Source: Chrysochromulina tobinii
Taxonomy: Eukaryota; Haptophyta; Prymnesiales; Chrysochromulinaceae
Reading direction: 5' to 3'
Assembly: GCA_001275005.1 (NCBI GenBank)
Contig: JWZX01002817.1
Span: forward strand, 1 to 22,366
DNA length: 22,366 bases
The notes under the pieces: model-generated
What the model saw: the letters and a program-made list of their open reading frames with translations, nothing else
The model's database searches: none
Told to the model about the DNA's origin: nothing
Program-made: the position numbers and the translations under genes
In this document: positions 1 through 6,867 of the stretch, in pieces
Numbering within the stretch: the stretch's first letter is position 1
Layout of the letters: each line of letters opens with the position of its first letter

Positions 1-2
1 TT

Positions 3-2111
3 GAGGCGGTCCTGGAGCGGCAGGCGGCCCTGATGAGCGGCGCGTGCCGACTGTCGCTGCGTGAGGTCGACTGCTCGGCGCAGGCGATTGGCGCGACAGA
101 CACCGCCGTGCTGCAACGGCTCGCGCTGCTGTTTGCGCCGGAGCTCAAGGTCGCGAGTGCCACGCTCGGCGATGACGGGCGGAGCGTGAGGCTCGATGGC
201 GACGGGCTGGCGCTGCTCGGCGCGGTCTCGCCGATGGTCGAGCTCGTCGTGCAGCGATGCACCAATTCTGGTGGCTGCTTCATCGGCGCGGCGCTGCCGG
301 GCAAGGACGCCCTGTCCAGCTATCTGGGTGCAGACGCTGGGAGCTGGGGCTACACGGCGGACGGTAGAATCAGGCACAAGGGCTCCGATGTCCAGAGCGG
401 CCTGCCCACCTACAAGGCGGGCGATCGGATCCGCATGACGCTCGCCGGCGGCGTGCTCGCGTGGCACATCAACGGCCAGAGGGCCGCCGAGCTGCGCGGC
501 GTGCCGAGCGGCGTGCACTTCGGCGTCAGCCGGTCTGGTGGGACGGTCGATCGCCCTGGAATTTACGGTGGAGGGACGGTCCAAGGCACTCTCGAGGTGC
601 GCATCGAGCGTGCCTCGATGGCCGGCGCGGTGAGGTGCTCGGCGATGCTGCGGCCGCTGTGCGCGCTGATGGGTCGCGAGGGCAACGCGCTGCGCACGCT
701 GCGGCTGGGCGGCAACGGCGCGTGGGCCGCGGGCGACGGCGCGACGCTCGCGGCGGCGCTAGGCGCGGCGTCGTGCGTGGTGGCGGAGCTCGACGTGAGC
801 GGGAGCCAGCTGGCGGCCGACGAGTGCTTCGCGCTCGCCAACGCTCGGCACCTCCACACCCTCGACCTGAGCGGCACCGCCGTCGCCGCGTCGGCAGCGT
901 CCCTTGAGGCAGTCCTCACCGGCCGGCTGCGCTCGCTGGCCCTGCGGGGGCTTGGCCTGGGCGCCCTTGATGGCGGCAAGGCGGTATCGCTCCTATGCAA
1001 CGCCTTGCCTCGGATTACGTCGCTGCGCCACCTCTCTCTGATAGGCAACCGGCTGAATGTTGATCACGTCACGTCGCTCATCGCCGCCGCCGCTGGGCTG
1101 CGCGAGCTGCACGTCGACTTGCGCCACAACCCGGCCTACCCGTCGGCGGCGCCACACTTGCCTACGGGCTGGCTCCTCGACCTTGGCCCCGCCGCGTGGC
1201 AGCACGGCGCGGTCAAAGCGGCAGAGGCGAGCGCCAAGATCGGCGGCGACCCCGGGAGCATCAACCTGCTGCAGCTCTTCCCGGACGAGTCACGACTCAT
1301 CGCCGCGGGCTCGGCCGCCTCGACGCGCAACGCGACCGTCTACCGACCCGATGCGAGCACAGTCGGGGTGCTCGAGGGGCACGAGGCGGACGTGGTCGCC
1401 GTGGCCACCGACGGCGTCCACATCGTCACCGGCGACACGTCCGGCAGCCTACGCCTGTGGGATGCGGACACGCTCGCCACCGCCGGCCAGTTGCAGCACA
1501 GCGGCTCGTCCGTCTACTGCGTCGCGGTGCGCGGCGACCTCGTCGTGAGCGGCTCGACCGGCAGCACGGTCAAGCTGTGGCGTCTGCGCGCGCGCGAGTG
1601 CGTCGCCACGCTGATGGAGCACTCTGCACGTGTGAGCTGCGTCGACGTGGGCGAGGAGGCGATCGCGACGGGCAGCGATGATGCGACCGTCCGCCTCTGG
1701 CCGCGCGACGGCGGCGCCAGCCGGCGCACGCTGGCCCATCCGAGCCCCTTGCGCGCGGTGCGCATGCAAGGGGATGTGCTCGCCACCGGGGGGTTGGATG
1801 CGGCCGTGCGCGTCTTTGCTCTCTCCACCGGCCAGCTCGTGCGCGAGCTGCGCGGGCACGAGGGATCAGTGCAGAGCCTCGCCCTCGGTGGCTCGGTGCT
1901 GGTGAGCGGCGGAAGCGACGACAGGACGATCAAGGTCTGGTCGCTCCTCGAAGACGTCGACGCGAGCGAGTGCGCCACACTCGACACACACCCTAGCCCT
2001 GTGAGGAGCGTGGCCATCTCGCCGTCGGGCGGCTTTGTCGCGAGCGTGATCAATGGCGAGGGTGCAAAGCTCTTCGTGTGGAGGCCGGCTGGTGCAAAGA
2101 AGGCGAGGTAG
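3..2111 (+). CDS. SPRY - leucine-rich - WD40 repeat protein, 5' partial
   Basis: The reading frame is open from the window edge (base 3) through the ATG at 33 to the TAG at 2109-2111, so the true start probably lies upstream; the part from the ATG is 692 residues. Three regions are visible. Residues about 50-170 look like a B30.2/SPRY fold (GSWGYTADGRI, then GVLAWHINGQRAAEL and GVHFGVSRSGG). Residues about 200-370 are degenerate leucine-rich repeats (TLRLGGNG, VAELDVSGSQLA, HTLDLSGTAVA, RHLSLIGNRLN). Residues about 415-690 are seven WD40-type blades, with VLEGHEADVVAVATDG, SGSLRLWDADT, SGSTVKLWRL, ATVRLWPRD, AAVRVFALST and RTIKVWSLL. These are all protein-binding folds, so a scaffold or adaptor role is inferred; no catalytic motif is seen. 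No intron is needed in the visible part. The molecular partner is unknown. Confidence 0.85.
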   Translation, partial: EAVLERQAALMSGACRLSLREVDCSAQAIGATDTAVLQRLALLFAPELKVASATLGDDGRSVRLDGDGLALLGAVSPMVELVVQRCTNSGGCFIGAALPGKDALSSYLGADAGSWGYTADGRIRHKGSDVQSGLPTYKAGDRIRMTLAGGVLAWHINGQRAAELRGVPSGVHFGVSRSGGTVDRPGIYGGGTVQGTLEVRIERASMAGAVRCSAMLRPLCALMGREGNALRTLRLGGNGAWAAGDGATLAAALGAASCVVAELDVSGSQLAADECFALANARHLHTLDLSGTAVAASAASLEAVLTGRLRSLALRGLGLGALDGGKAVSLLCNALPRITSLRHLSLIGNRLNVDHVTSLIAAAAGLRELHVDLRHNPAYPSAAPHLPTGWLLDLGPAAWQHGAVKAAEASAKIGGDPGSINLLQLFPDESRLIAAGSAASTRNATVYRPDASTVGVLEGHEADVVAVATDGVHIVTGDTSGSLRLWDADTLATAGQLQHSGSSVYCVAVRGDLVVSGSTGSTVKLWRLRARECVATLMEHSARVSCVDVGEEAIATGSDDATVRLWPRDGGASRRTLAHPSPLRAVRMQGDVLATGGLDAAVRVFALSTGQLVRELRGHEGSVQSLALGGSVLVSGGSDDRTIKVWSLLEDVDASECATLDTHPSPVRSVAISPSGGFVASVINGEGAKLFVWRPAGAKKAR

Positions 2112-2600
2112 AGGAAGAGAGGGGCATGTAGCGCACGGCATGCATGGTTTCGGCGCGAACCATTCTGCACATGGGCGGTGAGTTTACGGGGATGCCTTCA
2201 GGGAATGGCGGCCGGGGCCGGAACCGGAGTAAAGCTGACGAACGGCGAGTGGAAAGGCGTCCGCGCTCATGTGCGAGGACGAAGCCGTTGGAAAGTCGTG
2301 CCTAATATGTGTCTGAAAGTCGTGCCATGGAGGGCAAATTTGGGGGGTGCGGGGCCGCGGCAGCCCCGCGAAATTTTTTCTGACGCGGACGGTCCGGATT
2401 CATCGGAAAATACTAAAATTTCGAGTCGGATACAGGGAGGGATTGCTGCCCGTGGCTAGAGCTTCGAAGTAACAACTTCCCATGATCTACATGCATGGAT
2501 GGATCACATCAAGGCCCTTCAGCCGCTGGGCCCGCTCACCGCACGCTTCACTTCAATGTCACTTCAGGCAAAGCGTTGCAATGCGAAGATATTGCCAAAA

Positions 2601-2996
2601 TGACGGGCTCAAGAATAGCACTTACCGAACGCGGGCCGGGCGCCAAGTGAGCTCACAACATCGCAATGGCTAGGGAGCTTTGGGCCCGGCTGCAGCTCAG
2701 CAGCTCAAATGCATCTACCGTACGCATGGCAGGCTGGCGTCAGCGGCTCGAGCAACACACCTCTTGTGTCACGGAGGAGCTCGAGGAGGAGGACGGGATC
2801 CACACGATTGAACGCGAGGCATGAAGCCGTGCGTCGCACGCGACAGTGCGCATGCGCACCACGATCGGCTCCACGCGTTCAAGTCCCTGCGAGCGACTCG
2901 AATCAGTCGCACACGCTTCAGTACGGGGAAAGCGAAAACACCGGGAAATTGACGGGCTCGAGAATGGCACTTATCGAACGCGGCCTAGACGCCAAG
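2601..2996 (+). repeat. Degenerate direct repeat pair (2601-2647 and 2950-2996)
   Basis: Two 47-bp copies begin with TGACGGGCTC and end with CGCCAAG; I count about 40 of 47 identical positions. Weaker similarity continues upstream (CGCACGCTTCA against CGCACACGCTTCA) and downstream (AGCTCA). This looks like two decayed copies of one dispersed repeat or an old local duplication. No terminal inverted repeats or coding capacity are visible. Confidence 0.55.
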
Positions 2997-3267
2997 CCAG
3001 TCAGCTCAAAATCACAAAATCACATGCAAAGGCACACAGTGCAAGCTGAAGCTTAGCAAGAGCTATGCATCAGCAGCAGCAGTGGTTCGATCCTCGGAGC
3101 GGTGGTGACTGTGCCCATGGGTGGCCAGCACGTGCTGCTGGCGATCAGGATCGCACACAAGCGTCGCATTCAATCTGAAGACTGGCTGGCTGGCGATAGG
3201 CGGACGCGCGGGCGGCTTCGTTCCGCCCACGCTGCCTCCATGGTTTGCGCCAAGAGGTGGGTCTGTG

Positions 3268-3392
3268 GAAAAGGGCCTTGCCGATGTGTCCATAGATTGC
3301 TTTCGCCATCAATGAACTCGGGGCGCCGCCCCGAGTCGATTGCCGCATAGATGGGTCTATGGACACATTCCTATACCCCCCTTTAAGGAAAC
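3268..3392. repeat. Foldback (MITE-like) inverted repeat
   Basis: The centre at 3316-3336 is a perfect 10-bp hairpin (ACTCGGGGCG, one base, CGCCCCGAGT). Outside it the similarity continues: GTGTCCATAGA at 3286-3296 is matched in reverse complement by TCTATGGACAC at 3356-3366, and AAAAGGG at about 3269-3275 by CCCCCCTTTAA at 3376-3386. The arms are imperfect in between. The structure fits a short foldback element; no target duplication could be identified. Confidence 0.5.
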
Positions 3393-3783
3393 GCGCCGTA
3401 CCGAGCGCATCTGCCCTCCGTTCGTACACTTATTCGGATTTCACCTCGTTGACCCAAAGGGGAGTGGGAGGGGCTTACTTGAGTGTCAAGGAAGTGGCCG
3501 ATGTCGCCGCTGTGTGGGGTGACTGTCGTGTGATCACGACATCACGTCAACATTTTTCCTCGCAGAACGCATCTAATCAATAATTATAGGTACTAAAGGG
3601 CCGATTTGCGATTTGCTGGTTCCCTGTTAGAACCGAGAAATAAACATGCGAAGGAAACACGCACAGATCCTGGGAAAACGACATGGAAAACGAGGACCCT
3701 CGCTGGGCCCTGAGGTCCAGGATCGCACCGAAATCGCACCGGCGTCGTCCAATTTTCCGATGTGTGTTAGCTCCCGATGTGTG

Positions 3784-5580
3784 TTAACTATTCAAAACAA
3801 GGGCGGAGTGGCGCGTGGCGGCTGCGCGGGCCGTCTCCTTGATGCTTGCCTTGGTGACGAGCCGAGCCCGCGCCTCGATAATCTGCGCCTCGAGAGATGC
3901 AGCTCGCTCGCGCAGTTCAGCCATGCTGGTTGGCAATGGTGCATCTACCGTCAACGCGTGCAAGCGGCCTCCTCCACCACCGCCGCCACCGCCACCGCCA
4001 CCGCCTCCGCCTCCGCCTCCGCCTCCGCCTCCGCCTCCGCCTCCGCCTCCGCCTCCGCCTCCCCCACTGCCACCGCCGCCACCGCCACCACCATCGGCGC
4101 CGGCGCCACCGTCACCACCACCGCCTCCGCCTCCAAGTCTGCCGTTGCCTCGGTCGGTTGCGCTCGCGGCAGCGCCTCCAAGCCAGCCGCGGCCTCTGTC
4201 GGCTCCGCTCACCGCACTCATCTCACTTGCAGTGGCCGCGGGCAACCGCTCCCTGCACCTCCTCGTATGCTTCTCATTGGCCATCAGGCGCGGCACGCAC
4301 GCCGCCGCCGCGCGAAGTACATTGGAACCCATGCGGGCCGGCGCTGCGGCCGCGCTGTACAGGATATCAGCCCGGTACTGCTCCATAGCATCCTGACGGC
4401 GCGCAATCTCCTCAGCCGAGATCGCCCTGAGCCTTGAGATCAATGCATGCGGATCGGCAATGAACTCGCTCGCCTTCTGCTTGATCCAAAAGGCGTCGTA
4501 GCTCACCACATCGGCGAAGGCGCCCACGAGATGGTCGCAAATGACGACGGGTAGGCAGCCCGCCGCGACCGCTGAGAAGAAGCGCGCCGACACGCAGTTA
4601 TCGCCAGCGGGCGAGAGGCAGAAGACGCTCGTCGTCATCTCATGCGCCATACGGTCCACGTCGCTGCTGTTGACCGCCCATCGCCATGGCGTCCCCACAA
4701 GTCGCCGGCCGGTGGGGCTCGCTACGGCGCGGTTCATGGAGCGCCCGCTGGGGCTCGCACCAGCTGCCGCCGGCGCCTCCGCGAGCTTCATCGCCCTCAC
4801 AGTGCATGGCTTGCCAGCAAGAGAGTTGGGGATGATGGGACGGATGATGGCATCGGGAAGAGCCCCGGTGGCGGCTGCTCCATACAGGGGTGCGATCGCG
4901 CAACGTATCTGCCGGCCCGTGCAGCACACGTCGAGCGCGCCCGCAAAGTGCAGCAGCGTCTTGCGCACTGGCGCGCGCGGGTCCGTGCGTGGCCGGTACA
5001 TGCGCTCGCTCGCCAGGTTCGCCTGGTACGGAAGCTCAAATGTACATGAACCACCCGCGGACGCGGCCGTCGATGAAAAGGGCGCGAACGCCTTGTATCG
5101 GCCAGCGATACCGCACATGAGCAAGGTACTCAGCGGTTGCATACGCGCATGCAGCGCATCCGGGGTTCCCGGTATGCTCCAAGCACTCGTCGCAAAGAAG
5201 TGGTCGGCGCCGTTGTTCCGCCTGAACGCTTGCGAAGCTTGCAGCGCGTCCCTTGCCGCCTCCATACGACCGCGGTGCGAGGTGCCATTGCACTCACCGA
5301 TAGTGTACGACGTGTACTCAAAGACGGGCACATAGAAAAGCCTCGCGTGCGATGCGTGCATGACCCGTGCTGAGTGCCGCCGTAGCAGCCGATGCACGCC
5401 GACCTCCGCGGTATTGGAGTCATTGACCGAGTGCCGAAGCGCCGCAAATCCCTCGCAGTTGCGCAGCCACGAGTGGTCGAGCGCAGGATGCGTGTACATG
5501 TAAAACGCCGTCGCATTCACGGATGTTCTCGGCGGGCCGCGCGTCCATCGGGTGGCGGAGTGTGCGGCTGCGGAATGCAT
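3784..5580 (-). CDS. Exostosin-like glycosyltransferase (GT47 family) with poly-glycine tract
   Basis: 598 residues from the ATG at 5580 to the stop at 3784. The N-terminal part has the usual exostosin opening (NATAFYMYTHPALDHSWL, residues about 22-39; later HARLFYVPVFEY and NNGADHFFATSAW). Around residues 325-350 is the family's most conserved block, VFCLSPAGDNCVSARFFSAV followed by AAGCLPVVICD, the nucleotide-sugar binding region in GT47 proteins. By family, it should transfer a sugar from a nucleotide donor to a glycan in the Golgi; the sugar cannot be told. After about residue 465 the sequence becomes low-complexity, with some 40 glycines, then a short helical tail (ELRERAASLEAQIIEARAR). 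No N-terminal signal anchor is seen with this start, which is odd for a Golgi enzyme. A TGA lies four codons upstream in frame, so a missing signal must come from an upstream exon. Confidence 0.8.
   Translation of the reverse strand: MHSAAAHSATRWTRGPPRTSVNATAFYMYTHPALDHSWLRNCEGFAALRHSVNDSNTAEVGVHRLLRRHSARVMHASHARLFYVPVFEYTSYTIGECNGTSHRGRMEAARDALQASQAFRRNNGADHFFATSAWSIPGTPDALHARMQPLSTLLMCGIAGRYKAFAPFSSTAASAGGSCTFELPYQANLASERMYRPRTDPRAPVRKTLLHFAGALDVCCTGRQIRCAIAPLYGAAATGALPDAIIRPIIPNSLAGKPCTVRAMKLAEAPAAAGASPSGRSMNRAVASPTGRRLVGTPWRWAVNSSDVDRMAHEMTTSVFCLSPAGDNCVSARFFSAVAAGCLPVVICDHLVGAFADVVSYDAFWIKQKASEFIADPHALISRLRAISAEEIARRQDAMEQYRADILYSAAAAPARMGSNVLRAAAACVPRLMANEKHTRRCRERLPAATASEMSAVSGADRGRGWLGGAAASATDRGNGRLGGGGGGGDGGAGADGGGGGGGGSGGGGGGGGGGGGGGGGGGGGGGGGGGGGGGGGGRLHALTVDAPLPTSMAELRERAASLEAQIIEARARLVTKASIKETARAAATRHSALVLNS
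4001..4060. repeat. (CCGCCT)10 hexanucleotide microsatellite
   Basis: Ten uninterrupted CCGCCT units inside a longer GCC/ACC/TCC tract (about 3967-4135). On the minus strand it encodes part of the poly-glycine run of the glycosyltransferase gene as GGC/GGA codons. Such an array is expected to vary in length between alleles, always in steps of two glycines. Confidence 0.9.
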
Positions 5581-5629
5581 ATTTCGTGCTCACTTCGTGT
5601 GAACACACTGTGAACAATGCAAACACAAC

Positions 5630-6604
5630 TCATCGAAAGTGCGCGTCGCTCACGCTCTTCTCCTGGCGTTCAGTCGCGAAGCTCCAACAGCAGCAGCACA
5701 TGTCGCCCCCGTCGGCGAGAACGGCCACCGCGTCGTCATCGGCCAAAACGAGCGGCGCGACTGCCTCGAGCGCCTGCTTGGCCTGCTCGAGCTGGGCTCG
5801 ACGGCGTTCGCGGCGATTTCGCCAGTGCGCGTGCAGCTCGTGCTCTTGCCGCAAGCGCCGCGTGTGATCCCATCGGCTGTGGTGCCCGCCACGGCCGTTG
5901 ACGTCGAGCATCACGTGCTCGTGCCGCTCAAAGGGAACCGAGTCGTGCAGCCCGTCGTCCTCGTCGCCCTCGTGCCGGCCTCGCCCAAGTGCAAGCACCA
6001 GTTGGAGCCCGGCGAGATGGTAGCGTCCGTCGCGCATCGCGAGACCCGCGTCCATGAGCTCCGAGCTTCGGTCGAAGCCATCAACGTGGACCTCCAGCGC
6101 CGCCGGCACAGCGCGCTCCGGCGCCGACGGCTGATCAGCAGCCGCCAGGGGGTGTTTCGCCGCAATCGATTGCACGTTCTTGCGATGGACACCCAGCGCG
6201 ACGCGTGCGAGCGAGCCCACACGATCAGCTGCCCTGATGTTGCACCGGTGCAACGCCGCAACAAAGCCACGTAAGCCGTGGCCGAGCCGGTGCAATGTGC
6301 CTACCACGTCGTCACGCACCCGCTCGTCGACGGCCTCGGGCGTCCGCGAGAGGAACGAGTGCAGGCTCGTGAGTGCCGCGTTGATCTCGATGTATGTCCG
6401 CTCAAAGTGCATGCCGCACAGGTGCCGCTCGGGACCAATGGCACGGGGCAACGCATGAGGCTCGATCTGCAAGCCAAGGGCAGCCATAAGGCCCTCGAAG
6501 ACCGCGGCGGCGCGCAGTGCGGCGTTGTGCTCCGATGGGCCGATGCATGGATGTGCAGCCAGACTGAAGAGCAGCAACAGCGGCCGTCTCGACGGGGCTG
6601 TCAT
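5630..6604 (-). CDS. Unrecognised protein with possible signal peptide
   Basis: 324 residues from the ATG at 6604. I do not recognise a family. The first residues, MTAPSRRPLLLLFSLAAHPC, resemble a signal peptide. The middle contains HFERTYIEINAALTSLHSF and a His/Asp/Glu-rich segment (GRGRHEGDEDDG, FERHEHVMLDVNGRGG), then an Arg/Glu-rich helix (RRERRRAQLEQAKQALEAV). Third codon positions are strongly GC-rich, supporting coding on this strand, but an overlapping plus-strand frame (5639-6274) is also fairly GC3-rich, so the strand is not certain. Near the 3' end a good donor (GTGAGC at 5655) and acceptor (TTGTTCACAG ending at 5610) would give a 46-bp intron and the alternative ending CVHTK. The stop is 49 bp from the start of the glycosyltransferase gene on the same strand; the two could be tandem genes or parts of one misresolved gene. 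Confidence 0.5.
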   Translation of the reverse strand: MTAPSRRPLLLLFSLAAHPCIGPSEHNAALRAAAVFEGLMAALGLQIEPHALPRAIGPERHLCGMHFERTYIEINAALTSLHSFLSRTPEAVDERVRDDVVGTLHRLGHGLRGFVAALHRCNIRAADRVGSLARVALGVHRKNVQSIAAKHPLAAADQPSAPERAVPAALEVHVDGFDRSSELMDAGLAMRDGRYHLAGLQLVLALGRGRHEGDEDDGLHDSVPFERHEHVMLDVNGRGGHHSRWDHTRRLRQEHELHAHWRNRRERRRAQLEQAKQALEAVAPLVLADDDAVAVLADGGDMCCCCWSFATERQEKSVSDAHFR

Positions 6605-6867
6605 CCTTTGGCTGCTGTGAGTACATCAGGGGGGAGATGTGATGACAAAGATTGCACGTCAACTCGCGTGGCGCGCATGTTACGGGACCGGTAAAAAAGA
6701 CACCGGGGGGAGAATGTCGACCCACGCACTTGAGAAAACGCGTCGTGCTGAAAAACTTCAAGTTTGTAATTCCGCACTCTAGTCTAGTGCCGTCCGTCCC
6801 ACAGGAAGGACCCTCCTGGCGCCGACGCGTAGGACGGCCTTGCTCACGGCTGCCGGACCAACGCAAC
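6605..6867. promoter_or_regulatory. Shared divergent upstream region
   Basis: The 263 bp between the starts of the minus-strand unrecognised gene and the plus-strand coiled-coil gene must hold both promoters if the two starts are right. I see no clear TATA box or named factor site. The plus-strand frame is open through part of this region, but its residues lack the Ala/Glu-rich character of the coiled coil and the codons are less GC-biased. Confidence 0.3.

Larger units (their letters stand above)
2112..3783. other. Gene-poor intergenic region
   Basis: No open frame here has coding-like composition or a recognisable domain, although several short ATG frames exist on both strands. The base composition is less GC-rich than in the flanking genes. 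It contains a degenerate 47-bp direct repeat and a foldback structure, listed separately. Since the SPRY-LRR-WD40 gene ends at 2111 and the glycosyltransferase gene ends at 3784 on the other strand, this is a convergent 3'-3' spacer. Unusual length for this gene-dense window suggests decayed repeats. Confidence 0.6.

Noticed and set aside
3646-4437. Plus-strand frames with long Pro, Ala/Ser or Arg/Leu runs
   Set aside because: They are shadows of the poly-glycine tract of the minus-strand glycosyltransferase.
5639-6274. A plus-strand gene overlapping the unrecognised minus-strand gene
   Set aside because: The minus-strand frame is longer, starts with a signal-like peptide and has good codon use. 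The plus frame has no domain; it remains a weaker alternative.
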